From: Sandaracinaceae bacterium
Lineage (GTDB): Bacteria; Myxococcota_A; Polyangia; Polyangiales; Sandaracinaceae
Assembly: GCA_040218145.1 (NCBI GenBank)
Contig: JAVJQK010000054.1
Span: forward strand, 16,729 to 80,728
Reading direction: 5' to 3'
DNA: 64,000 nucleotides
A model generated the notes under the pieces. It saw nothing but the letters and a program-made list of their open reading frames with translations, was not told the origin of the DNA and searched no databases. Shown here in pieces: positions 1 through 7,986 of the stretch. Position numbers and translations under genes: made by a program. Within the stretch, counting starts at the first letter, position 1, and every line of letters begins with the position of its first letter.

Positions 1-1530
1 CCCGAGCCCATCCTCGGGCGCGTCACCCGGCGCCGCGGTCTCCTGCGAGGGCCGCTCGGGCAGCGCGCCCTCGGGGAGGAGGAACTCGTCGATGTCCGCC
101 TCGATGCGCTCGCGCTCGACCTGTTCACGATCGACCTCATCGAGGGTGCGCTCCACCTCGTCGAAGAGGCTGCCGCGGTCGTTCTCGGTCGGCCCGTCGT
201 CCATCTCGATGCGGCCCGGCTCGGGCGGCGCCAGCAGGCCGCGGCGCATCTCGCTCGCGCGCAGCTCGTTCAGCCGCTCGGGGTGCTCGAGGTAGTCCAG
301 CTGCCCGTGGCGCAGGTTGCGGCGCAGCTCGGTCACGTCGCCGATGGTCGCCGGGTCGATGCCCCGGATCACCGCGCCCGCGAGGTTGGTCGCGCTGGTG
401 ATCATCACCTCGCCCTGCACGTAGGGGCTCGCGGCGACGACGCCGTCGGTCGCGCGCACGGCGTCGAGGGTGGGCGCCCAGCCCTCGAACTCGCCGTGCT
501 CCTGGTCCACGACGACGTGCGCGTGGTTGCCGAGGATCTTCTGCTTCAGGTCGTTCCGGAAGCCGCCCATGACGCTCAGCGTGCTCGTCAGGACGCACGA
601 GCTGATCGAGACGGCGCCGATCGAGAGGAAGCCGATCGCCGTGACGAAGCCGCTCTTCTTCGCCCGCATCATGCGCGCCGCGACCAGGAGCCGGATCCCG
701 ACCGTCTCCATGCCGTCCAGCCCGAAGGGCAGCACGCGCGCCAGGATGCGGACGGAGGCGATGGTGGTGACGGCGAGCTTGATCGCGGGCAGCTGCCAGG
801 CGTCGGGCGCGTCGCTGAGCGGCGTCCAGGGCAGCAGCAGGAGCACCGCCACGAAGGCTGCGCCGACGAGGACGTCGGTGACGAGCCAGAAACCGCGGCG
901 GATGCGCTGGGAGATGAGGAACCACGCGCTGATGGCCGCGGTCTGCTCCACGAGCGCGCCCGCGTTGGTGACGATCAGGGCCGCGATGAGCAGCGGGAGC
1001 GTGCCCTGTGAGCTGGCCACCATGCGGATCGACTCGAGCTGCTCGGGCGTGCCGCCGACGGGCAGCGCGCCGCCCCCGAGCCCCGAGAGGAACGCGTTCG
1101 GCTCGCTGAAGACCTTCATCAACAGCGGGACGAGCGCGATCGCGCCTAGCGCGCGAAGGGTCGCGCCGACCGCCAGGAACAGCATGCGCGCCCGCCCTCG
1201 GGTGCCCGGCGCCACCCGAGGGAGGCGGATGAGCACCGCGAGCGCGAGCAGGAGCGTGATCGTCGAGGAGGGCGCGAACATCAGCGCCGGGAGCCACGCG
1301 AAGAGAGGCTGCGCCTCCATCGGGGCCGAGGGCTGCGCGACCACCCAGAGATAGGGCGCCATCGCGAGCACGTAGTGCAGCACCACCCAGGCGCCGAGCG
1401 CCGCGCCCGGCCAGCCGATGCGGAGCTCCCGCTCGGCGACCAGCGGTCGGCGGCGCTTCGGCTCGGGGAGCGGCGACAGCGCTGGCGCCGGATCCGCGGC
1501 CGCGGACTCCTCCGGCGCCTCTTCGCTCAC
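1..1530 (-). CDS. LolC/LolE-like ABC transporter permease, partial (3' end beyond window)
   Basis: The reading frame opens with GTG at 1530 and stays open for 510 codons to the window edge. Codons ~280-345 match the start of LolC/LolE permeases: a charged '[10 protein letters not shown]' stretch, a hydrophobic helix and '[16 protein letters not shown]', followed by a periplasmic segment. LolC/E proteins (usually ~400 aa) work with the ATPase LolD to release lipoproteins from the inner membrane. Two oddities are visible. About 275 residues with roughly six predicted membrane helices precede the Lol core. A very acidic, Glu/Asp/Arg-rich stretch (codons ~400-510) sits inside the periplasmic domain. 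The start codon overlaps the lysS stop (GTGA), so the two are translationally coupled. lysS-lolC adjacency is common in deltaproteobacteria. Family assignment is good; the role of the N-terminal extension is unknown. Confidence 0.75.
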   Translation of the reverse strand, partial: MSEEAPEESAAADPAPALSPLPEPKRRRPLVAERELRIGWPGAALGAWVVLHYVLAMAPYLWVVAQPSAPMEAQPLFAWLPALMFAPSSTITLLLALAVLIRLPRVAPGTRGRARMLFLAVGATLRALGAIALVPLLMKVFSEPNAFLSGLGGGALPVGGTPEQLESIRMVASSQGTLPLLIAALIVTNAGALVEQTAAISAWFLISQRIRRGFWLVTDVLVGAAFVAVLLLLPWTPLSDAPDAWQLPAIKLAVTTIASVRILARVLPFGLDGMETVGIRLLVAARMMRAKKSGFVTAIGFLSIGAVSISSCVLTSTLSVMGGFRNDLKQKILGNHAHVVVDQEHGEFEGWAPTLDAVRATDGVVAASPYVQGEVMITSATNLAGAVIRGIDPATIGDVTELRRNLRHGQLDYLEHPERLNELRASEMRRGLLAPPEPGRIEMDDGPTENDRGSLFDEVERTLDEVDREQVERERIEADIDEFLLPEGALPERPSQETAAPGDAPEDGLG

Positions 1531-3203
1531 GCGCCCTCCGGCCGGAGCAACGGGAAGAGCAGCACGTCGCGGATCGAAGACTGGCCGCAGATCGACATCA
1601 CGAGCCGATCGACGCCGATGCCGCAGCCCGCCGCGGGAGGCATGCCGTGCATGAGCGCGCGGATATAGTCCGCGTCGAAGTCCATCGTCTCCTCGGCGCC
1701 CTTCTCACGGAGCGCGAGCTGCGCCTCGAAGCGCTCGGCCTGGTCGTCGGGGTCGTTCAGCTCGCTGAAGCCGTTGGCCAGCTCTCGGCCCTCGATGAAC
1801 AGCTCGTAGCGATCACAGACCTTCGGGTCGGCGTCGTTGCGCCGCGCGAGGGGCGAGACCTCGAACGGGAAGCGCGTGATGAAGACGGGGCGCGACCGGG
1901 CGCCGTCCTCGGTGCGGTAGAGCTGCTCGAGCGCGGGCTCGGCGAGGATCTCGAAGAGCGCGAAGACGCGCTCGCCGTGGCTGGTGCACCCGTCGAGCAG
2001 CTTGCGCTCGTTCGGGGGGAGCTTCGCGGCCGCGCAGCGCTCGGCGAGCTTGGCGTCGTCGGCCAGGGTGTCGGCGTCCAGCCCGTCGAAGGGCGTCGGC
2101 CCGAGCTCGTCGCTCGTGACGCGGTCCAGGATCGCCTGGGTCATCGGAACGCGCGCGAAGTCGCCCGCGAAGTCGAAGCTGCGCTCCGCGCTCCAGCGCT
2201 CGCCGAAGCGCGCCGCCACCGCGGCGTCGGCCGCCTTGATGACCGCCTCCGTCAGGTCCATCTGCTCTTCGTACGTGGCGTACGCCATGTAGTACTCGAG
2301 CATCGTGAACTCCGGGTTGTGGCGTGTGCTGACGCCCTCGTTCCGGAAGTTGCGGCCGATCTCGTAGACCCGGTCGAAGCCGCCCACGACGAGCCGCTTG
2401 AGGTACAGCTCCGGCGCGATGCGCAGGAAGAGCGGGATGTCGAGCGCGTTGTGATGCGTGTGGAACGGCTTGGCCGTCGCGCCGCCGCGCACCGACTGCA
2501 GCATCGGGGTCTCGACCTCGAGGAAGCCGGACTCGTCGAGCACCCGCCGCAGCGCCCGCACGATGAGCGCGCGGGCCTCGAAGACCGCCGCCACGTCGGG
2601 GTTCGCGAAGAGGTCGACGTACCGCTCGCGGTAGCGCTTCTCGACGTCCTTGAGCCCGTGGAACTTGCCGGGGGGCGGGCGCAGCGCCTTCGAGATGTGC
2701 CGGTAGCTGCGCACCATCACCGCGGCGTCCCCGCGCCGCGTGCCCATGAGCGGACCCTCGATGGCCACGTGGTCGGCGAGATCGAGCGCCTTCAGCTGCG
2801 CCTGCTCGGCTTCCGTCAGGTCACCGCCCTTGTTGGGCAGGTACGCCTGCGCGCGCCCGTGCGGCGTCTGGATCACGAGGAACGGCCCGCGCTTGGCGAC
2901 CACGCGCCCGTAGAGCGGGTAGGTGGGGGCGTCGGCCGCGATCTCGTCTTCCTGCGGGAAGCGCTCGACCTTCTCCCCGTCGCGCTCGACCACCGCGAGG
3001 GGCCCGCGGCGCTCGACGATCACGTCGGCGTCCTCACGGGCGACCTTCAGATCCTCGCGCTGACAGAGGGCGACCGCTTCGGCGCGCTTGTTCCGCTCCG
3101 CGTCGGTCGGACGGAAGTCGTTCGGGTAGGGCCGCGCTCCGGCCTCCCGCAGCGCGTCGGCGTGGGCCCTCCGCGCCTGCTCGAGCTCGTCTTCGGTCGC
3201 CAC
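1527..3203 (-). CDS. lysS: Lysine--tRNA ligase (class II)
   Basis: This cytoplasmic enzyme charges tRNA-Lys with lysine using ATP. The 558-aa product has the class II layout. An N-terminal anticodon-binding OB fold runs to about residue 180. The catalytic domain contains motif 2 around residues 285-300 ('[20 protein letters not shown]') and motif 3 near the C-terminus ('[11 protein letters not shown]'). It is longer than the usual ~500 aa because an extra segment (about residues 58-95) lies before the OB-fold strands. The ATG at 3203 is the first start that keeps the conserved N-terminus. It lies 71 bp downstream of prfB in the same direction, and its stop overlaps the next start as GTGA, so a prfB-lysS-lolC transcription unit is likely. 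The E. coli prfB-lysS pairing is the same. Confidence 0.96.
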   Translation of the reverse strand: MATEDELEQARRAHADALREAGARPYPNDFRPTDAERNKRAEAVALCQREDLKVAREDADVIVERRGPLAVVERDGEKVERFPQEDEIAADAPTYPLYGRVVAKRGPFLVIQTPHGRAQAYLPNKGGDLTEAEQAQLKALDLADHVAIEGPLMGTRRGDAAVMVRSYRHISKALRPPPGKFHGLKDVEKRYRERYVDLFANPDVAAVFEARALIVRALRRVLDESGFLEVETPMLQSVRGGATAKPFHTHHNALDIPLFLRIAPELYLKRLVVGGFDRVYEIGRNFRNEGVSTRHNPEFTMLEYYMAYATYEEQMDLTEAVIKAADAAVAARFGERWSAERSFDFAGDFARVPMTQAILDRVTSDELGPTPFDGLDADTLADDAKLAERCAAAKLPPNERKLLDGCTSHGERVFALFEILAEPALEQLYRTEDGARSRPVFITRFPFEVSPLARRNDADPKVCDRYELFIEGRELANGFSELNDPDDQAERFEAQLALREKGAEETMDFDADYIRALMHGMPPAAGCGIGVDRLVMSICGQSSIRDVLLFPLLRPEGA

Positions 3204-3274
3204 TCTCTCGTCTCCACGGCCGCGTGCGGCCTCAACACCAGGGCCGCGCGTTCATTGCGCCGGCCGTCGACAAA

Positions 3275-4412
3275 TCAGCCCTTGCCGTCCGCCTTGTCGG
3301 CCTCGCGGTTCGCGCTGAAGAGCAGGTACTCCTCGATGAACGGGTCGATCTCACCGTCGAGCACGGCGTCGACGTTGCTCACCTTGTGCTCGGTCCGCTC
3401 GTCCTTGACCAGCTGGTAGGGCTGCATCGTGTACGTGCGGATCTGGGAGCCGAAGTCGATCGCGCTCTTGTCGCTCTCGTAGTTGTCCGCGAACTGCTTC
3501 GCCTTCTCCTCGAGCATCTTCTCGTAGAGCAGGCCGCGCAGCATCTTCATCGCGGTCGAGCGGTTCTTGTGCTGGCTGCGCTCGGCCGCGCACTTGACGA
3601 CGATGCCGCTCGGCACGTGCGTGATGCGGATGGCCGACTCGGTCTTGTTCACGTGCTGGCCGCCCTTGCCGCCGGCGCGCATCGTGTCGACCTCGAGGTC
3701 TTCCTTCTTGATGTCGACCTCGACGTCGTCGTCGATCTCGGGCACCACGTGCACCGCGGCGAAGGAGGTCTGACGGCGCGCCTGGCTGTCGAACGGGCTG
3801 ATCCGGATGAGCCGGTGCACGCCGTTCTCCGCCTTGAGGTAGCCGTACGCGTTGGGTCCGCGCACCGCGATCGACGCGTCCTTGAGGCCCGCCTCGTCGC
3901 CGGGCTGCTCGTTGAGGATCTCGATCTTGAACCCCTTCCGCTCGCACCACCGGAGGTACATGCGGAAGAGCATCTCGGCCCAGTCCTGCGCGTCCACGCC
4001 GCCCGCGCCGGGGTTCACGTAGAGGATCGCGTCGTTCTTGTCCTCGGGCTTGCTCAGCATGCGCGCCAGCTCGGCGCTGCGAACGCGGCCCTCGAGCTCG
4101 GGGATCTGCGACGCGACGTCGTCGACCATCGACTCGTCCTCGCCGGCCGCCATCTCGAGCAGCTCGCCGAGGTCGTTCACCTCTTGCTCGAGCTTGCGGA
4201 AGGTCGTGACCTGATGCTCGAGGCCTGCGCGCTCCTGCACCGTCTTCTGGGCCGCCTCGGGATCGTCCCAGAAGCCCTCGGCGCTGGTCTGCGCGTTCAG
4301 ATGATCGAGGCGTCTCTCCAGTCCAGGGACGTCAAAGATACCTCCCCAGCGCATCGAGGCGCTGTGCGAGGTCGGAGAGTCGGTCTCGCGCCTCACTCAC
4401 GGGCATGGTCAT
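3275..4412 (-). CDS. prfB: Peptide chain release factor 2, made by programmed +1 frameshift
   Basis: RF2 recognises UGA and UAA stop codons and triggers peptide release. The gene must be read in two frames. Frame 0 starts at ATG 4412 (GGGAG Shine-Dalgarno just upstream) and gives 26 codons ending CTT followed by an in-frame TGA at 4334-4332. After a +1 slip, GAC (4333-4331) onward runs to the stop at 3275, for 378 aa in total. With this joined numbering the SPF tripeptide falls at 205-207 and GGQ at 250-252, exactly as in E. coli RF2, which supports both the start and the slip. Simple ORF calling gives a false N-terminus by reading back into the +1 frame up to 4396. RF2 abundance would control its own synthesis. 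lysS follows. Confidence 0.97.
4331..4347 (-). promoter_or_regulatory. RF2 programmed +1 frameshift site
   Basis: On the minus strand the sequence reads GGGGAGGTATCTTTGAC. A Shine-Dalgarno-like GGAGG lies three bases before the slippery CTT, which is followed by the in-frame stop TGA and then C. This is the classic bacterial RF2 autoregulation signal: when RF2 is scarce, the ribosome pauses at UGAC and slips forward one base on CUU/UUU. Order and spacing match the E. coli site. Confidence 0.96.
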
Positions 4413-4462
4413 GCTGCATCTCCCAGATCGCGCGCGAGAGCTCACGCGCACACAAAAGAACA

Positions 4463-4483
4463 GGGGCCGATTATCTCGGCCCC
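4463..4483 (-). terminator. Rho-independent terminator
   Basis: A perfect 8-bp stem (ggggccga / tcggcccc, 5-nt loop) lies 26 bp past the stop of the outer-membrane-like gene (4509-5171). On the minus strand it is followed by a T-rich run (CTGTTCTTTTG). This separates that gene from prfB downstream. Confidence 0.75.
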
Positions 4484-4508
4484 CGGACGACGTCAACCGA
4501 GGCTCGGC

Positions 4509-5171
4509 TCAGAGATCGAGCGCGTAGCCGATGGTCAGGCCGGCCCAGCCGCGGATGGGGAGGGCGAGGGTGTCCGCCGCCGAGCCGCAGGGCTCTCCCG
4601 AGCCGGAGCCGTTGGCCGGTCCGAGCGAGCACGCGTCGGGCTCCTCCGGCGTGATCAGGCCGTCCATGCCGAAGCCGATGCGCCCGAAGATGCCCTCGGG
4701 CCAGCGGTACTCGAAGGTGATGCCGCTGTGGAAGAAGAGCGCCATGTCCCAGTGGCGCCGCGCGAGGAACATCTCGCCGCCGGTGCTCTCCCAGCTGATC
4801 GCGCCGCCGCCGAAGCCGAGCATCAGGCCCACGGCCGCGTTGCCGATGGGGTAGCGCCCGTGCACGCCGCCGGCGAAGCGTCCGCCGTCGCGGCCGATAC
4901 CGCCGCCCGCGTAGAAGGCGAGGTAGCGCCACGGGGCGAACTCGATGACGCCGCCCGCGACGCCGAAGGGGGTGTCCACGCCGCCGACGAGCTCCACGGC
5001 GAGCAGGCGGTCGTAGACGGCCTCCGCCTCCGGGCCCTGGTCGGCGACCTCGGGCTCCGGGTCCTCCTCCGTCTGCGCGTGGGCGACGGGGGCGAGGACG
5101 CCGCTCGCGCCGGCGAAGGCGAGGAGGAGGGCGGCGATGAGGGCGTAGGGCAGGTGACGACGCAGAGTCAT
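4509..5171 (-). CDS. Exported outer-membrane beta-barrel-like protein
   Basis: A 220-aa protein with a clear signal peptide ('MTLRRHLPYALIAALLLAFA', cleavage near AHAQ). The mature part is rich in alternating aromatic/glycine strands such as 'FAPWRYLAFYAGGGIGRDGG' and 'GWAGLTIGYALDL', ending in a hydrophobic residue. This is typical of small outer-membrane barrels or surface proteins. I do not recognise a named family. The ATG at 5171 is preferred over an upstream in-frame codon because AAGGA lies 8-9 nt before it and a good promoter sits immediately upstream. It appears to be transcribed alone, with a terminator behind it. Confidence 0.7.
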   Translation of the reverse strand: MTLRRHLPYALIAALLLAFAGASGVLAPVAHAQTEEDPEPEVADQGPEAEAVYDRLLAVELVGGVDTPFGVAGGVIEFAPWRYLAFYAGGGIGRDGGRFAGGVHGRYPIGNAAVGLMLGFGGGAISWESTGGEMFLARRHWDMALFFHSGITFEYRWPEGIFGRIGFGMDGLITPEEPDACSLGPANGSGSGEPCGSAADTLALPIRGWAGLTIGYALDL

Positions 5172-5179
5172 GGGGCGTC

Positions 5180-5208
5180 CTTTTAGGCAAACGAGCGCGC
5201 GAAGACAA
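5180..5208 (-). promoter_or_regulatory. Sigma-70-like promoter of the barrel-like protein gene
   Basis: On the minus strand TTGTCT, a 17-nt spacer and TAAAAG precede the ATG at 5171. The -10 hexamer ends only 8 nt before the ATG, so the transcript would be leaderless or nearly so. The AAAAGGA can also act as a Shine-Dalgarno sequence if transcription starts further upstream. Confidence 0.5.
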
Positions 5209-5298
5209 GCCGAACCACGGCGCGATCGCACGGCTCGGACGACTTCGTACGCGGCCGCCCGGCGTCTGGTTTCAGGTCCCGATTTCCGGTCGCGCGAT

Positions 5299-6177
5299 TC
5301 AGAACGTCAGCGCGAGCTGTCCGAACGCGCCGCCGGGCGTCGGCGAGAGGCCGAAGCGCAGCTGCGGTGCCGCCTCGGACGAGCCGCCGAAAGCGCCCGG
5401 CTGAGCCAGATCGATCACGATCATGATCGCGCCGAGGAGCGCCAGGGCGCCGCCGCCGATGTAGAGGCCGAGCGCGACGTCGTGCAGGGTGGCCGCCTCG
5501 AGCCAGCGATCGTGCTCGGGGCTGCCCTCCTGGATCGTCGGCGGCAGGCCGTCGAGCCGCGCCTGCCCCTCGACGGCCGCCGCGGCGCCGCCCCCGATCG
5601 CGCCGCCCCCGAGGACCATGCCCACGATGCCCACCGCGAGCAGGGTGTGGTCGGCCCCGCGGGTCCGGAAGACCGGGGCCGAGCTCGTCGCGCCCGGGCC
5701 CTCGACCACGGTGGCGTGACCCGACGCGGTCAGCGCGGGCTGCGTCGAGCCTTGCTGCGCGGCGGGCCCCCCCACGAACGGGTTCGGCGCGGAGGGGCTC
5801 GTCTGGCACTGGGCGTCGAGCGCCGCCGCCTGGCGCTGCGCGTGGTCGCGGAAGCGGCCTTCGGTGTCGAGCGCCGCGCACTGTCGGTACCAGCCGCCCG
5901 CGTCGCATGCGCGCTGACTCCGCTCGAGCGCGAGCGCCATGTTGCAGGCGGTCGAGGCGCGCTGATAGAGCTGATAGCTCTGCTGGAAGTACTGCGTGGC
6001 GAGGGCCGGGTTGCCGCCGTCCATCGCCGCGACGCCCCGCTCGAAGAGCTGACGCGCCTGCTCACGGGTGTCCTGCGCGCCAGCCGAGGACGGCGCGAGC
6101 GACGCGGCGGCGAGCGCGAGGGCGAGGCCTACCAGTCGGAGGCCTACCAGTCGGATATCGTGCGGTCGCCTCGCCAT
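5299..6177 (-). CDS. Exported TPR-like protein with two membrane helices
   Basis: A 292-aa product. The N-terminus is a signal peptide ('IRLVGLRLVGLALALAAASL', cleavage near SAGAQ). A TPR-like helical segment follows ('QARQLFERGVAAMDGGNPAL', then 'ACNMALALERSQRACDAGGW'). Two glycine/alanine-rich hydrophobic segments come next (near 'LLAVGIVGMVLGGGAIGGG' and 'DVALGLYIGGGALALLGAIM'). Such exported TPR proteins beside Ser/Thr kinases are frequent in myxobacteria. The ATG at 6177 lies inside the end of the kinase gene upstream (34-bp overlap), so the two are probably co-expressed. A 15-bp tandem duplication encodes the repeated 'RLVGL' in the signal peptide. Function unknown. Confidence 0.7.
   Translation of the reverse strand: MARRPHDIRLVGLRLVGLALALAAASLAPSSAGAQDTREQARQLFERGVAAMDGGNPALATQYFQQSYQLYQRASTACNMALALERSQRACDAGGWYRQCAALDTEGRFRDHAQRQAAALDAQCQTSPSAPNPFVGGPAAQQGSTQPALTASGHATVVEGPGATSSAPVFRTRGADHTLLAVGIVGMVLGGGAIGGGAAAAVEGQARLDGLPPTIQEGSPEHDRWLEAATLHDVALGLYIGGGALALLGAIMIVIDLAQPGAFGGSSEAAPQLRFGLSPTPGGAFGQLALTF
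6126..6155. repeat. 15-bp perfect tandem duplication in overlapping genes
   Basis: The unit ggcctaccagtcgga occurs twice in a row. It lies where the kinase gene ends (stop at 6144) and the next gene begins. In the kinase frame each copy would encode SDW plus a stop. In the downstream frame it gives the repeated RLVGL of the signal peptide. Confidence 0.9.
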
Positions 6178-7793
6178 TCGGGGTCTCTCTGGGGTTGGGA
6201 CGGAGGCGTTCGGGGGGCCGTCGAGGGGGGAAGGGTCCGGACGCGGGGCTCGGTCACCTCGCGCGGGGAGCGCTCCCGTCGACCTACGCCGCCGCGCCGC
6301 GGGGCTTCCCTCCGTGGGGACACGTCCACGGGATCCGGCGCGGGCACTGGCCGAGCGACCTCCGCTTCGGTCGGCGCCTCGACGGGTTCCGCCTCCGTCG
6401 CGTCCGGCGCGGCCGGCCCTGGCTCCGGCGGCGCGACGCTCGGCGGAGGCTCCACGGCGACGGCGGGCGCGGGCTGTGTCACCGGAGGGGGCGTGTCGTC
6501 GGATCCGTCGCGCGTCAGGCTCAGCGCCGCCACGACGCCCCCGCCCGCCAGCAGCGCGAGGAAGAGCCCCACGACGCCGGTCAGGAGCACCTTGAGCAGC
6601 GTGGAGCCCGACGCGGGAGCGGCCGCCATCGGCGCGGTGGTCGGCGTGTGCGCGGGCCCTGGCTGCCAGCTCGCCTGCGACGCGACGTGCGCCTGGCCCT
6701 GCTCCGACAGCCGTGTCCCCGACTCCGCCGTCGGCGCCTCCTGGCCGCTCCCGGAGAGACCGCTCGCCATGAGGGTCGGCATGTGCCCGACGCCCGCGCT
6801 GCGCGCCTCCATCGTCGGCGGCATCATGGCGGCTGCCGGCGGCGGCCCGCTCGCGAGCGTGGCCCCGGGGAGCGGGGCCGCGGACGCCACGCGCGTCTGC
6901 GGGTGACGGCGCACGGGCCCGCCGAGCGCGCTCACCGCCTGGCGCAGCGCGGCCGCGGCCTCGGCGGCCGAGGCGAAGCGGTCGGAGGCGTCCTTGGCGA
7001 GGAAGCGCTCGAGGAGCGGGCCGACCGGCCCCGGCGCGAGCTCCACGGGCAACGGCGGCACCGGCGTCGAGAGGATCTGATGGATCAGCGCCGCGGTCGA
7101 CGGCGCGAGGAACGGGAGCCGCCCCGTCACCGACTCGAAGAGGCAGATGCCGACCGCGTAGATGTCCATGCACGGGTGCGGGTCGGCCCCGTTGAACTGC
7201 TCGGGCGCCATGTAGGGGAGCGAGCCGAGGATCTGCTGGCTCTGCGTGATCCGCGACAGGAACTGCTCGTCCATCGACGCGGCGAGGCCGAAGTCGAGGA
7301 GCTTCACGCCCACCACGCCCGACGCGAGCAGCCCCACGTTCGACGGCTTCAGGTCGCGATGCACGATGCCGGCCGCGTGGACCTCGGAGAGGGCGTCGCA
7401 GAGCTCCGCGCAGATCGTCAGCGCCTCCTGCGGAGAGACGACGCCTTCGCGCTCCAGGCGGTCCTCGAGGGTCTCGCCGTCGAGCAGCTCCATCACGTAG
7501 TAGGGGCCGCAGCTCTCGTCGACGCCGAAGTCGGTCACCTGGGCCACGCGCGGCGTGGTCACCCGGGCGAGGGCCCGCGCCTCGCGGTTGAAGCGCCGCA
7601 CAAGCTCGTCGCTCCACCGCTCGAGCCGCAGGACCTTGAGCGCGAAGCGGCGGCCGAGCCCGACGTGCTCCACCTCGAGCACCTCGCCCATGCCGCCCTG
7701 GCCGATCTGGCGCTGCACGACGTAGCGACCCGCGATCGTCCTCCCGGGCGAAAGCGGCTCCTTGCGGCTCGGTTTCGCCGGGGCAGCGCTCAC
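6144..7793 (-). CDS. Transmembrane serine/threonine protein kinase
   Basis: A PknB-type kinase of 549 aa. The cytoplasmic kinase domain has a glycine loop ('GQGGMGEV', ~32-38), the ATP lysine in 'ALKVL' (~K53), a catalytic 'HRDLKPSN', 'DFG' and 'APE'. A proline/alanine-rich linker follows, then one membrane helix ('VLLTGVVGLFLALLAGGGVV') and a Pro/Arg-rich C-terminal tail outside. I chose GTG 7793 because codons upstream (to 7901) have many A/T third positions, unlike the gene, and a TAGACT hexamer ends 8 nt before it. GTG 7901 is the alternative. The target is unknown; the overlapping exported TPR protein is the obvious partner. Confidence 0.85.
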   Translation of the reverse strand: MSAAPAKPSRKEPLSPGRTIAGRYVVQRQIGQGGMGEVLEVEHVGLGRRFALKVLRLERWSDELVRRFNREARALARVTTPRVAQVTDFGVDESCGPYYVMELLDGETLEDRLEREGVVSPQEALTICAELCDALSEVHAAGIVHRDLKPSNVGLLASGVVGVKLLDFGLAASMDEQFLSRITQSQQILGSLPYMAPEQFNGADPHPCMDIYAVGICLFESVTGRLPFLAPSTAALIHQILSTPVPPLPVELAPGPVGPLLERFLAKDASDRFASAAEAAAALRQAVSALGGPVRRHPQTRVASAAPLPGATLASGPPPAAAMMPPTMEARSAGVGHMPTLMASGLSGSGQEAPTAESGTRLSEQGQAHVASQASWQPGPAHTPTTAPMAAAPASGSTLLKVLLTGVVGLFLALLAGGGVVAALSLTRDGSDDTPPPVTQPAPAVAVEPPPSVAPPEPGPAAPDATEAEPVEAPTEAEVARPVPAPDPVDVSPRREAPRRGGVGRRERSPREVTEPRVRTLPPSTAPRTPPSQPQRDPEWRGDRTISDW

Positions 7794-7807
7794 GAGGGCC
7801 GAGTCTA
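7794..7807 (-). promoter_or_regulatory. -10-like box for a leaderless kinase transcript
   Basis: TAGACT (7807-7802, minus strand) is followed by 8 nt and then the GTG start of the kinase. No Shine-Dalgarno sequence is present and no convincing -35 is seen. The 7794-7986 region is the divergent control region between the kinase and the ceramidase-like gene. Confidence 0.4.
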
Positions 7808-7986
7808 GCAAGCCCAGGCGGCGCCTGCCCCTGCCATGAGCCGAACCGCGCCCTGAAAGAGCGGCGTAACCGTCATGGGTGCTGTCGGTGGGCTCCGTCA
7901 CCGGTACTCTCTACGCTCGATGGCGTCCGGACCTTGGCTCGTGCCGGGGTGGGGCGTCGCGGGAGTGTGGGATGGACGGACTTCAG

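Noticed and set aside
3047..4396. Start of prfB at 4396 in the +1 frame
   Set aside because: The frameshift site and RF2 numbering show the true start is ATG 4412 in frame 0.
7879..7986. N-terminal extension of the ceramidase-like protein
   Set aside because: It would bury the signal peptide and has non-coding composition; ATG 7987 opens the signal peptide directly.
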